A stretch of 64,000 bases of DNA from Rhynchosporium graminicola (Eukaryota > Ascomycota > Leotiomycetes > Helotiales > Ploettnerulaceae). The stretch is taken from the NCBI GenBank assembly GCA_900074885.1, contig FJUW01000017.1, positions 131,933-195,932 on the forward strand, written 5' to 3'. Shown here piece after piece: positions 12,714-23,674 of the stretch. The position numbers and the translations under genes are program-made. How positions within the stretch are numbered: position 1 is the stretch's first letter; each line of letters opens with the position of its first letter. The notes under the pieces were generated by a model. That model was not told where the DNA came from. It was given only the letters and a program-made list of their open reading frames with translations, and did no database searches.

Positions 12714-12828
12714 TACTCGCTTTCTACGTGGGTCTGAATCTGATAGGGCTTACATCAAGGGTTGATTCCAACCAAATACCCCCGTAAATCCACTGAGGAC
12801 AGGTTCAGACCCACGGAGAAAGCGAGTA
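12714..12828. repeat. Inverted repeat, 25-base arms
   Basis: The left arm is 12714-12738 (TACTCGCTTTCTACGTGGGT then CTGAA). The right arm, 12804-12828, is its reverse complement with one mismatch. The arms are separated by 65 bases and similarity continues weakly inward. It could form a long hairpin or be a very short mobile element. Confidence 0.75.
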
Positions 12829-13030
12829 TTGTAACAATCAGGTGCTACAACCTACGTAACTCACTCACTTCTCAATGTTTGAATTTCAAGATATTGAAAT
12901 CGTTGAAGTACTGTGATTTTTCTTTTCAAGTATGGCGAGTCGCAGAATCAGCTCCGGGACCTCATTCTCGCTTTACCAGTCACGATATTATCTAGCCTCG
13001 TTCACAAATTTCAGATACCACAAACCTGGT

Positions 13031-14973
13031 TCATTGTCTATATTCCGCTCCGCAATCGCCCATGTCCGAAAACACGTCCGTTGCTTTACACTTATCCAAG
13101 ACTTTCTGAATCGTTTCTTGGTATTCCCCATCGAGTTTGAATTTAAACACTTCTAAATTCTCATCCACATGTTGACTGATGCCCATCCTAGCTCCGATGA
13201 TCACAGCACCAACATATTCATGGTCAAGGACCCATCTAATGGCTGTTGTCGATATCGAGGTATTATGCTTTTTGCCAATAACGGACAATGTTGTGAGAAG
13301 TTCTTGGAACAATTCCCAGCCTCCCCAGATCTCAATCATCTCGAAATACTTTCTGTGACTCGGAGTCATGTTCTTATCGAAAAGATTTGGCGCGGGCACA
13401 TTCAGCCATTTCTCGGCAAGAAATCCGCCACACTGTAGTGAGGTCAATATTTTGACGAAAAAAAGTGCGAGACAGAACTTACGAGGGATCCATATGTCAA
13501 GAGCTTTACGTTGTGCTTCCTACAGCTAGCCGCCATCTTGAAAATTGGCCGAAGATCAATCAGAGAAAACTGCAGCAAATTCAGCACTTTCGGAGGCAAC
13601 ATTGTCAAGTCCTTGCTTGCCTACCTGAACTTGATTTGAGACTACTTTGACACCTGCTTCTACCAGCTCATCCATCCTCTGCGTGTCAAAATTACACAAT
13701 CCTAGATTCTGGACTCTAGGATGATCTGCGATCAACTTCGCTGCTTGGATATATTGAAGATCGTTGTACTTGGAAGTCAGTTCATCAGCTCGCGACATTG
13801 CGTCTCATGGATTACTAACATCCTGCCAATGAAATTGGACGAGCTCAATCCTATCAGCCTCGACGTTCGCGGCCCGCTGGTTCACATTAGAGTCGATAAA
13901 CTCCGGAGTAACCACCACCGATCCAAATACACATATTTTTGTTGCGCAGGCAATCTCATTGCCGTCAGGTTGTGCGGAACGAAATTGTCCCTGAGCTAAT
14001 ATCAGTACCCTTTCTGGTGACTATGCTGCTTCAGGAAAGACTCACAAAGGTTACTTCTGCATCACCGTAGTGGTCGGCCATGTCTAAGAGCTTGCTTAAC
14101 ACCCATTTGAGCTGTATTCTGGGACGATATCTTACCATAGGCAGTGAAGCCAGCATCGACATGTTTTCTGAAATCCGTGTTGATCTGCGCTCTGGACGCT
14201 GTACCCCAAGCTGGACTAGAAAATTGCCACAAACCTGCGAAAATCCTAGGAACCTCTAAGCTGCCCAGGTGCACAGTCTCAGAGATATGGTTCCTTGGTA
14301 CCAATGGTTGTGATATGACCTGCTTCTTCTGCGGCAGGGCAATCTCACCACCATCGAACTCTGCCAGCCTGTTCATACCTCTTGCAAAAGCAAATCTCAA
14401 TTGTTCCTTTGCTTGCAATGATGACCATGATCGCAATGTTTCTTTGAGGCTCTTGATGATATCTTGCTCGGACGCAGCCATGGCTCTCACCCCGGACACG
14501 GTAAGCAGCTCTTTCTGAACTGCTGTGACAGCTTGTACAATATCTCCATCGATAGATGCAAGGAAATTTAAAAGTTGATCGTCAGGCACAATTTTTTTGC
14601 TGAAATTAGACGTGAACTCTTGAAGTACATCCGTCAAAGTACGAATGCTCTCAAATCCAAACCCACAGCCCATGAGACAACGAACCCTGCTTTGTGTCTC
14701 AAAAAACGATTCAGTTGGTACCAGGCTAGTGCTTGACTTCGAAAATAATTTAGATGGAGCTGATAGTAGTGGCTTTGTTTCCGAAAGATATTTTGCTGCG
14801 AGATCGTGGAAATGCAATGTCAAGTTCTGTTCGAATCCGAGAAGTCCTCGAACGATACTTCGCAAAGCATCCGGAGGTAAATTGGCTATGACGGTATCAG
14901 TCATCATGTTAACGTGCGCCGCTTTTGCCTTTCCGTTCGAAACATGGTCGGCTACGGGATTTAGGACTGCCAT
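13031..14973 (-). CDS. Aldo/keto reductase with an N-terminal extension
   Basis: Six exons on the minus strand: 14973-14136, 14083-14046, 13990-13820, 13768-13625, 13569-13483 and 13432-13031. All phases agree, giving 559 residues. Residues 1 to about 226 form an extra helical domain (LPPDALRSIVRGLLGFEQ near the start) of unknown role. From about 227 (VHLGSLEVPRIFAGLWQFSS) the AKR barrel follows. The catalytic Asp and Tyr lie in YDMADHYGDAE, the Lys in CATKICVF and the His in VQFHWQD. RVQNLGLCNFDTQRM and VVSNQVQFSLID are family motifs, and the C-terminus has AIRWVLDHEYVGAVIIGARM, the NADP-binding region. It is probably a cytosolic NADPH-dependent carbonyl reductase. The substrate cannot be read from sequence. 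Confidence 0.92.
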
Positions 14974-15500
14974 CTCGGGCTGGCAGTAGTTGTATCGTGA
15001 GTCGGGGTTGTGACAGCTTTAACAATACTACGCATGCAGCATGAGCAAGTTTGGTGTTGATCGTTTCGGCGCACATTCACAAAGGAAAAAGCTACAATGA
15101 TATAATCAGCTTCAAGTGATGCACAATGCTGATGTTTCGTTTCTGGTAATTCAACACGATCTTAGACGACATGATGACCACCATTCATGCAGAATCAAAG
15201 CCTAGCGTCGAGCAAGCAAAAACCCCCCACTTTCAGTCAGACCTTTGAGATCCATAATTGCTCCTACAATCAGAACTCTTATCATACTCAAGCACTCATC
15301 TCTCTTGACAGGGCGGAAAATGAACCTTCCGGGTATAGTTTGCTCGACTAACCTCACTACTTGAGGATGAGGCTAGTGTCGATAAGCTGGAGGCCAGTCA
15401 GCACTTCCGTTTTAGAATTGTATCACCATCGACGTGAAGGTCGCGAAGTGATAATATAAAACTGTCGAGTATCTTCCTATCTACTGATTCTGCGCCTAGG
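14974..15500. other. Intergenic stretch, divergent upstream region
   Basis: This lies between the start of the aldo/keto reductase (minus) and the dead permease (plus). No ORF or repeat is seen. It presumably holds the reductase promoter. Confidence 0.4.
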
Positions 15501-17403
15501 ATGAATTGTTCTGGTGAAAGATCGTTCGTGCAAGATCCAGGGCTCGTTCCACGGGATTCGTCTTCTCGAGACTTGGAGGAGGGAACCCATGAGAAAGAGC
15601 AGCTCGAACGTAACATGGGAGCTCGACACATCAACATGATTGCTATAGACGGAATGATCGTTCGTTTATTTGAAAGTCACATATTAATTATACGACTTGC
15701 TAAATCCAGGTGAGGGCACAGGTTTTTTCTTGAGCTCTGGAAAGACGATCGCCAAAGCCGGGCCAGTCGGTGCGCTTCTTGCCCATTTCTTTATGGGATT
15801 TATAACTGCCGGTGTCTCTTATGCGACTGGAGAAACCACAGCATTCATGCTGGCGGATTCGTTCGTCATGCTACTGCTTTTATCGAGCCAGCACTGGGTG
15901 CGGCTACTGGATGGGACTTCTGGTACACGATGGCCATATGTGTTCCTGCTGAATTGAGCGCTGCCGCTACCTTGATCCAGTTTTGGAATACTTCTGTCAC
16001 TCCGGCTGTCTAGATCACTATAGTTCTAAATGTGATCGCATGTTTGAATTTCTGTGGAGCTCGATTATATGGAGAGGCAAGATCAAACTCTCCTACATAG
16101 TATCGCAGTTCGCTTACAAGACCTACAAGTCATCAGAAGTCGTCTTTGCGCCTATGCAGATTGCTCTGATCCTTGGTCTCATTCTTGCAGAACTGGCTGT
16201 CGATCTCGGGGGTGGACCGCCTGGTGACAGGATAGAGTTTAGATACTGGCGCAATCAAGGTGCTTCTAACAGCTACTTGGTCGACGGAAGTACTGGCAAA
16301 TTTCCTGGCATTCTGGCATTCTGGTCTTCTCTAATCAGTGCAGCATTTAGCTACGGAAACGTTCAAGTTGTTGCGCTTTCTGGAACCGAGTTTCAGAACC
16401 CTCGCGGGAATATCCCGCAAGCTACGAAGAGTAACTTCTACCGAGTTTCCTTCTTCTAAGTGCTCAGCATCTTTTTCGTGGGCTTGCTTGTGTAAGTCCA
16501 TCATGTAGCATCCGAACATAATACTAATCAGTAGTAGGCCCTACAACTTAGACAAGCTTCAGACCTCATCAGGAACTGCTCAGCAATCCCCTTTTGTAAT
16601 TGCTTTCCAAGAAGCAGGTATCAGAGCATTGCCATCAATCATCAGTGCCGTCGTTACGACTTCAGATATTAATAGTGGCTCAGCCTGTATTTTCGTCGCC
16701 TCGCGAACACTATACGGGCTGAGTGCCGATGGACACGCGCCCAAGATATTCCTTCAGTACCACCGATGGGGAAATCCATTCTAGACTGTGGCATTCAGTT
16801 TGCTTCCGTGTCCTCTAGTCCTACCTGCCGTCAGCAATAATTCCTCAGTTGTTTTCGGGTGGTTCCTCAATATCACAACTTTCGCTGGTTTGATCGATTG
16901 GGTCGTGATCCAAGTCACTTACCTCAAGTTCGTTTATGCGTTGAGAAACCAGGGGATCTCTCGTGATGGTAATCATGATGCCCATTATCTGTTGCCGTAA
17001 ATATGACTGACTGTGCTTGCAGAATTGCCATACAAAAGTCCCTTCCAACCTTACACAGCATGAAAAACTCTCTTGCTAGTCTTCCTCGTCGTACTATTCT
17101 CTGGATTCAACGTCTTCTTCCCAGGCAACTATTCCGCATCTAGTTTTTGAATTTGCTCATTGAATATCGCAAATTTTGCTGGTATGTTCTCTCCTCACTT
17201 TACCCTGCCTGTGCTGTGGCTCATCTTTGCCAGTGCTGTATATTGTTTTCAAAATTCTTTTAAAGTCAAAAATCGTACCCATGGAAGTGATCAAATTTGT
17301 ACAGAGCTAGAGGCCAATCAGGGAATGGAAGGAAGCTGAGGCTTGGGAAGCTGAGAAGTCGCAATTTAATCTGGGGAAGAAGATCTGGAACAAGGTCTTT
17401 TGA
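15501..17403 (+). pseudogene. Dead DIP5-like amino-acid permease
   Basis: Fragments in changing frames follow the order of a full-length fungal amino-acid permease. An N-terminal GARHINMIAI lies near 15620. FFLSSGKTIAKAGPVGALLA follows a normal intron that ends near 15711. Later pieces are FRYWRN, SAAFSYGNVQVVALSGTE, SACIFVASRTLYGLSADGHA, SVVFGWFLNITTFAGLIDWV and a C-terminal GKKIWNK. Lesions include a frameshift near 15868, a TAG at 16011 where a Trp is expected, a TAA at 16457, a TAG at 16782 in a WGNPF context and a TGA near 17061. The intact family imports acidic and other amino acids across the plasma membrane through about 12 membrane helices. This copy cannot make a full protein. Confidence 0.88.
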
Positions 17404-20268
17404 GGCGAGCTTAGATGGAGTTGGATGAATCCGAAGTTTTACAAGCCATACGAAACACGAAATACTTGTTTGGGTCGATTGTTGAGCTGTTTACTTATCC
17501 AACCGTATCCTCTTGTTCATTGACAAGTATATCGCAGACCCACCTTTTTATTTACCACGCCCCTATTTTCGCTCGCTTGGAGAAAGAAGCGCCAAGACCA
17601 TAGAGTGGTTCGTCCATTTCTATGAAGCATTTCGACTTCAGTCGAGTTCATAAGTGATCTAAAATTTGATTTCTCTATCATTATGAAAAGTTCGAAGTCG
17701 AAAAATTGGTTTTGTCAAAAAATAGTCACGTATCCACAATTCCGGAAAGGAAGAGCCGCTATGTGGAGGTGTGACTCATAAGTCCACTTCGCTTCTTTGT
17801 GACTCATTGTTCCTTCTGGAATTACGATACATGTATTCAAATAAGCAGAGCTCTTATAGTGAGAGTAAGAAAGCATACAAGCAATTTGGCGCAGAGGAAG
17901 CGCGCGGGGCTCATAACCCTGAGGTCCCAAGATCGAAACTTGGAATTGCTAGAAAGTTTAGCTTTTTCCTGCTTATTTAGGATCTTTTGCCAGCCTCCTT
18001 GCCTTTTCGACAGGTTCCGAATTCCAGAAAATTTAATACAGCATCGCTGACTCCTATTCCCATTTGTAATTCGTATCTCGATTTCAGTGTGACTTTTTTG
18101 GACTCTCCTTTTTCTTGCGAAATTTCGGGCTTACTTTTGCAGATGACTAGCCTCGATCCATTTTTTCTCGCTAAACTCATAAGTATGTTTACGTTGAGAA
18201 GTCCTTGATAGTAAAGATGTTCCGGCCGGCAATGCGAATGCCGGCTATTCGTCCCTGCTGAACTGATTAGGTGACTGGTATGATGGGGCTGAAAAAAGGC
18301 TGAGAGGCGCAAAGTATTCAAGGAAAGGCTCTAAGCAAGCTTTCAATTGACCGTGAGAAGCATTTCGCTCTGTCAGCGGTATATTCAGTTTACTTTTTTT
18401 CGAGCCTCTTTATCCAATCCCAAATTACCCGTCAAGTACCTGCAGCTACTTTCTATCACTGAGCAACGCTGGCTACGAAACTTTATACAAAGGGAAAGTG
18501 ACCAGCTTTCCAGCTTGGGTGACAGCTCCTAGAGGTTGTAGCTACGTATTCTTAGCACCGAGGTACACACGGGCTGTCGTACAGTAATATAATTCTTCTA
18601 AGTCAAGTTAACTGAAGTTCTCCAGAGCTTACTACTTCCAAGTTATTGTGATTCTGGGAACATTTTTCCTCTTTAGATACACAGCTGACAAGCGACGTAC
18701 GTAAAACCGATCTGAGCAATTAGAACACGATTCAAAACATTTTCGCATGGCAAAACATCAAAATACTATTCAAGAAATAGTATAGAGGTATCTCTCGTGG
18801 CCATAGTAGTTCTTCTTACAGTCAAAGAGGCACATTTTGTGCCGCAATTCGCGAAAAGGTGATGTTAAGTCAGGACACTTGGCATTGACTTCAAATGTAA
18901 AAGGCAACTGCGATCCAAAGATCATTGAGTAAGCTCATATGATTCAAACTCAAATAAAAACAGGATCTATTAACGGAACCTTACTGAGAGGGCAGCATAC
19001 AATTGATGATTTGCAGGTCTAAATCTTTGCCTTCTTCAACAATAAAATCACAAAACCACAAGCTCGAGCAAAAGCCTATCCATATTGCAACATCAAAACA
19101 AATCCTAAGCCGAAGTGTGATCTCCTTATCTAAGAATATCACTAACTAACGACCTGTGTTAAAAACATTTCTAAGAATGTCTGATCGTGCGAGCTATCCC
19201 AAAGCACCACCGTTTGGCTACTGGGCATGCTCCAATTTCGGCAATAGTCAAGACTAGCACAATTTAGAACAATCACCGATCCTCTCTCCCAAAATCTTTC
19301 CCACCAATATTCAAAACTTACATTGACCATCGCTTCTTCAATCACAAAACGGCAATTAGAGCTAACATATCTTGGTGTAAGTAGATGACGTACAACCAAG
19401 CATGGCTTACCGACTGGCATAAGTATCGCCACATAAAGTGTGGTAGTTGCCTGATTGATACACGAGAAGGATGCTAATGATAAACACATCTAGATATATT
19501 GATCAAATGAGATTTGTTTATGATGGTTAGCTGCTAATAGATCTCGCTAAACCAGACTTCAGAACTGGAGTATTTGTATACGATACCAGGGACTTTCTGC
19601 CTTTTCGTGCGAGTGATTTAGCCTGGAACAAAAAACTTGAAATGGAATTCGCCATCTTGGATCATCCTTTGAATCGTGTTGTGCGGATCTTACATTCGAA
19701 ATACCATATGTACGAGGCAATAATGACTATTATACAAGCAGAACTATCAGTCGGAATACCGAAGAATTCTACCACCACCAGGAAGACTTCCTTCATGTTA
19801 TGTTTGTTAATTGATTTTATTCTTGATCAAAAATGCAATAGCCGAAACTTTAGCTACTCCTCGAATGGTACTGTGCTGGGGATATAGATAATGGAGTTCA
19901 ACGTTGCAGTCAGGAGTAACACTGCTTATTTTATATAACGTACTTTGAACAGCTGTTTTTCTTTGATTTTTTCCGGAATTTGATAGCCAATTGCCAAAAA
20001 TCACGTTTGTTGATATCTCTAATAATCACGTACGAGGATGCACAAAGTTGAGAGGATGTAGGAAGTGAGGACGTGCACGTCATACATGTTAGTGAGCCAG
20101 TAAATCATCCCAGATATAAATGACTGTCCACTGTACGCATCTCTAAGACCCTGTTGCTTCATATTGTATGTAAAAAGTAGTGACTTTCCGCTTCACAGCA
20201 CATGAAATCCCCCCCATCCACCAATTGTATCCGATGACAGTGGTCGCTTCTTCACCACGGGCTTTCTA
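17404..20268. other. AT-rich stretch with one tRNA, otherwise no gene
   Basis: Apart from the initiator tRNA at 17880-17951 I find no gene. The stretch is AT-rich with many short frames. A 115-residue minus-strand frame at 19142-19489 (containing YWWERFWERGSV) is not assignable. The composition fits decayed, possibly RIP-mutated, repeat DNA. Confidence 0.4.
17880..17951 (+). tRNA. Initiator tRNA-Met (CAT anticodon)
   Basis: This is a 72-base tRNA without an intron. The acceptor stem AGCAATT (17880-17886) pairs perfectly with AATTGCT (17944-17950), followed by the discriminator A. The anticodon CAT is at 17912-17914 in GGGCTCATAACCC, giving the three G:C pairs typical of initiators. The T-loop reads GATCGAAAC (A54 in place of T54) and the first pair is A1:U72. 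Both are eukaryotic initiator hallmarks. A-box (TGGCGCAGAGG) and B-box (GATCGAAAC) promoters are internal. A T5 run at 17963-17967 serves as the RNA polymerase III terminator. Confidence 0.95.
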
Positions 20269-20949
20269 CTACTTCCATGCATGAGCAACTAGAAGGGAGT
20301 CTGGATGGGCTTCGCCACCAGCATTTTTCTTCCATCCTTCTTCAGCATCCAGGTCACTAGGGACGACTTCGCTACGAGCTTTCTTCTCCTTCCATTCATG
20401 AGCCTCTAGATAGAAGTCTGGTTGGGCTTCGCCACCAGCATTCTTCTTCCATCCCTCTTCAGCATCCAGGTCGCCTGGGACGACTTCGCTACGAGCTTTC
20501 TTCTCCTTCCATTCATGAGCCTCTAGATAGAAGTCTGGTTGGGCTTCGCCACCAGCATTCTTCTTCCACTCCTCTTCAGCATCCAGGTCACCTGGGACGA
20601 CTTCGCTACGAGCTTTCTTCTCCTTCCATTCATAAGCAGCTAGAATGGAGTCTGGATGGGCTTCGCCATCGACGTTCTTCCCCTTCCCTTCAATAGAGGC
20701 CACATCGGCACCTGGAACGACTTCGCTACGAACTTTCACGTCACCAGGTTTCCTATTGATATCAGATGTTTGTTAGACAGAATGACGCCAAACGTTCGAA
20801 AGAATCTTTCATGTTCTTTCTTCTAATTTTGATTTCGTAATTCAGGAACGGAACGATGAGATGAGAGACAAAACTTACTCCGAGACATATTCCAAGGGAG
20901 CAGCTGTAACAGCTCCGAACAAGACAGTGAACACAAGTGCGTACTTCAT
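20269..20949 (-). CDS. Secreted tandem-repeat protein, candidate ribosomal-peptide precursor
   Basis: Two exons on the minus strand, 20949-20879 and 20752-20269, give 184 residues. The signal peptide (residues 1-16, MKYALVFTVLFGAVTA) is followed by four tandem units at 32-71, 72-110, 111-149 and 150-184. Each of the middle units is 39 residues, starts RSEVVPGDLDAEE, contains WKKNAGGEAQPDFYLEAHEW and ends KEKKA. Basic clusters (WKK and KEKKAR) recur once per unit and could be processing sites, although no canonical KR is present. The Tyr-containing PDFYLEAHEW segment is the most plausible core. The nearest gene, at 23675, is UstYa-like, which fits a dikaritin-type precursor. The alternative is a Kex2-processed repeat protein (KEP) without modification. 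The protein lacks the WC...GQPC core of alpha-type pheromones. Confidence 0.8.
20310..20665. repeat. 117-base in-frame tandem repeat
   Basis: These are direct repeats inside the secreted repeat protein. For example, GCCACCAGCATT recurs at about 20,314, 20,431 and 20,548, a period of 117 bases (39 codons). The copies are almost identical at the DNA level, so they are recently duplicated or homogenised. The outer units are the most diverged. Confidence 0.85.
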
Positions 20950-23674
20950 TGTGATAGTTGATGTGTATCGCGGAGGGTGAAATTTAAGTGAGGTGAAGAC
21001 CAATCTGGTAATATCTCAACACTTTGTAAGTGAGTAAGCTGAGGCTGATATTTCTAGACTTCATCAAATTACGGAGGAATATGATGAGTTTTATAGATCG
21101 GAGAGTAGATGAAGCACAAAAGTACGTGCCCGATGTCAGTTCCCACTCTTAGGTTTTCATTTTGTACAGCATCTGTATGTAGCGAAGGTTTCAGTCAGTC
21201 CTCTCTCGCCATTCCTGCCAGTGATGATGCATAATCCAATCGAACTTCCTCTTTGGGAACCCTAGATCTGTTACCTCCGATTAGCCAACATTGCATTTGA
21301 ATCGGTTCTGAACAGCTCTGTCGATGTAAACCATACTCTCGATCTATGGGTGACAACAGTGGCGAATGCCCTCAATAGGTGGCGATTAAATTCACTTTCC
21401 AACCTGCTTGAGAAACTCTCATATCGGGCAGCTGTTCTTTTCGCAATTGGTTTCACTTTCGGGTAAATGCCAGCTCATACTTCAGTGTCATCTTTCAACT
21501 CGATTTAGACTTTACGGTCGATTTTGGACGGAATAACGTATCTTTATACTGTGTGTACTATGCGGCGCAGGGTTTCGGGCAAGAGAACTTAGCCTCAATT
21601 TGGTTGATGTTACTTTCGCGCGGCGGTGTATAAGTAAATGGAAGGTTACACTTTCGTAGTGAAAGAAAGCTCCGTAAAAGATAAGATAAATCAAAGCGTG
21701 TCGCTCTGTACCTACCCCTCACTTGCCGTAATCGTGCAGTAAACTCCTACCAGCCCTCCCTCAATTACAGTAGATGGCTCGATGGTAAGGTATTAAAGTA
21801 AAGTATATGTCGCCCCACTAGTCCTGCCACTAAGCCTTTCTGAAAACGCCCGGTGGCACGTACAGAACTTCATATCAAGCATACCAGTCAGGGAAGTGGC
21901 TATTAGATAGGGCCTTTCAGGTGGGGAAGCTATGACTTGCGCTGCACGCCGGGACAACGGTCAAGTGTTGTCACTGGCCATTTCACTAGAAGGACTCATC
22001 CCTTGTAATTGCCTCATCCTGATCCTGAGTGGTACTCTGTACTCCAGACGTTTCTATCAAGTGTAACCTTCTGTTTTAGGACTCGAAACTTGCCGAGTGT
22101 GAGAAAGACATTTGGTAGATATGCGGTCACGCGATCAGGCTATGCATACTTTGCAGATAAGAAGCTTCAAGTCATGCAGATTTAACGTGTACGAAGTACT
22201 GTGCGGTGTGACTAGAATATTCCACAACGCCCTGGGTTGGCAACCAATAACCCAACCCGATTTCTTCTTTCTCTTTTATCCGCTGCGCTGCCATCAGTGT
22301 TGCATTTTCGGGCCGGGACTAGCTTTAAAGTACTACTCTACAAACTATTCTGTATCTCTATCCGAGGGGAAGATCGCAAAAATATTACAGAATAATACTG
22401 AGGTATCGCTTCACAGTCGTATACCCATTTGATGATTTTTACATCGTTGATAACTTGGTCTAGCCCGAGAAGAATTGCTTGAGATTCGAAGCCCCTTTCT
22501 ATAGAATTTAGTCTTTCTATTTGCTACTATTGAGTGACTTGACGAGTACATAGACTAATGCATCTCAGATGGCAGCGCAGCGGATAAAAAGTACAGTCAG
22601 GGTTGTCTAGCACGGACAGAAAAAGTAAGATTTTTCTACCATGTACTTAGTACAGGGGGGAAAAAATGTACAATTCTAGGCCGTGCACTTTAGAAGCTTC
22701 ATGACTGCTTTACCCAGTAAACTATGTAGTATTGCTTTATTATTGGGTAGCTCCCTATGTAATGACTCCCTCCCTGTTGTAGAAACTTGTAGAATAACGC
22801 ACAGATTCTACTTTGCACTTAACCTACCCCTTGTACCATGTACTTCCGTACGACGTAGAGTTATCATCGATGGTGTGAAGGAGGTGAAAGCTTAACAAGA
22901 TCAACATACTACAGTATGTTAGCGAGGTACTTCCGTGGTACTGTAAGATACTATTTCCTCCCCGGTAAAGAGGTTGCCGAGGATAAAAATGGGCTGAAGC
23001 CCTGTTTCCTCTGCGTTGAGTGGCTAAAAGCCCTAGTAGAGCCTCGAGCACGAGCCAAAATATGATCTTTTATAATAGCAAGGGTGGCTATAGATGTTTC
23101 GAGAGGTGTTCAAAGCCCTGCTTACAGTAAAAAAAAGCTACCTTATTGGATACACCCCCCTGGAAGCTACCCACACGAGGCACCATTTCCATCCTCGGGA
23201 ACCTCTATAACGGGGGGGGGATAGTGCGGTACTAACCCCCTCGGTTTAAACGTTAAAAGCTGAGCTGTGGTATGGGTAAAGGATTTAACGTTTAATCTAG
23301 GAGGGGAGAGAGAGGGGGGGATATCTTCGACGATTTTCGAGTAAGTGAAAGCTTGATAAGACTGTCATGCTGTATCGGTGTAAAGTGGTAATGAGGGGTA
23401 GATAACGAATTATAGCGTAGTAAAGTATCCTTTGATACTCGTGAGGCACGATGCGAGGGTATACCCGACATTCGATACATCCTACACATCGAGATCTGAT
23501 ATTTTGGCGATGGCGGAATGAAGCATGTTAAGACGTGGTACCCGAAATCTTGAAGATCACATCATCCCCTTCCCACCTCGTTCATATGTACGGCAAACGG
23601 CCTTTTTAACAAAACGGGATTGAAAATATCTTGAGCAGCTTCTCTCAACTTCACCTCGTTTTGTTTTTTGGAAT
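20950..23674. other. 2.7-kb divergent region with repeat elements
   Basis: This is the region between the repeat-protein gene (minus) and the UstYa-like gene (plus). It should hold both promoters. It also contains a 22-base inverted repeat pair (22274/22568) and G-rich runs near 23210-23320. No coding frame is credible. Confidence 0.45.
22274..22589. repeat. Short inverted-repeat element (MITE-like)
   Basis: The 22-base arms 22274-22295 (TTTTATCCGCTGCGCTGCCA then TC) and 22568-22589 are perfect reverse complements. Similarity continues weakly inward (TGCATT on both sides). The enclosed 272 bases hold no ORF of note. It looks like a miniature inverted-repeat element in the promoter region of the UstYa-like gene. 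Confidence 0.6.

Noticed and set aside
20269..20949. Alpha-type mating pheromone precursor
   Set aside because: The repeats lack the WC...GQPC mature core and canonical KR sites; only the spacer style is alike.
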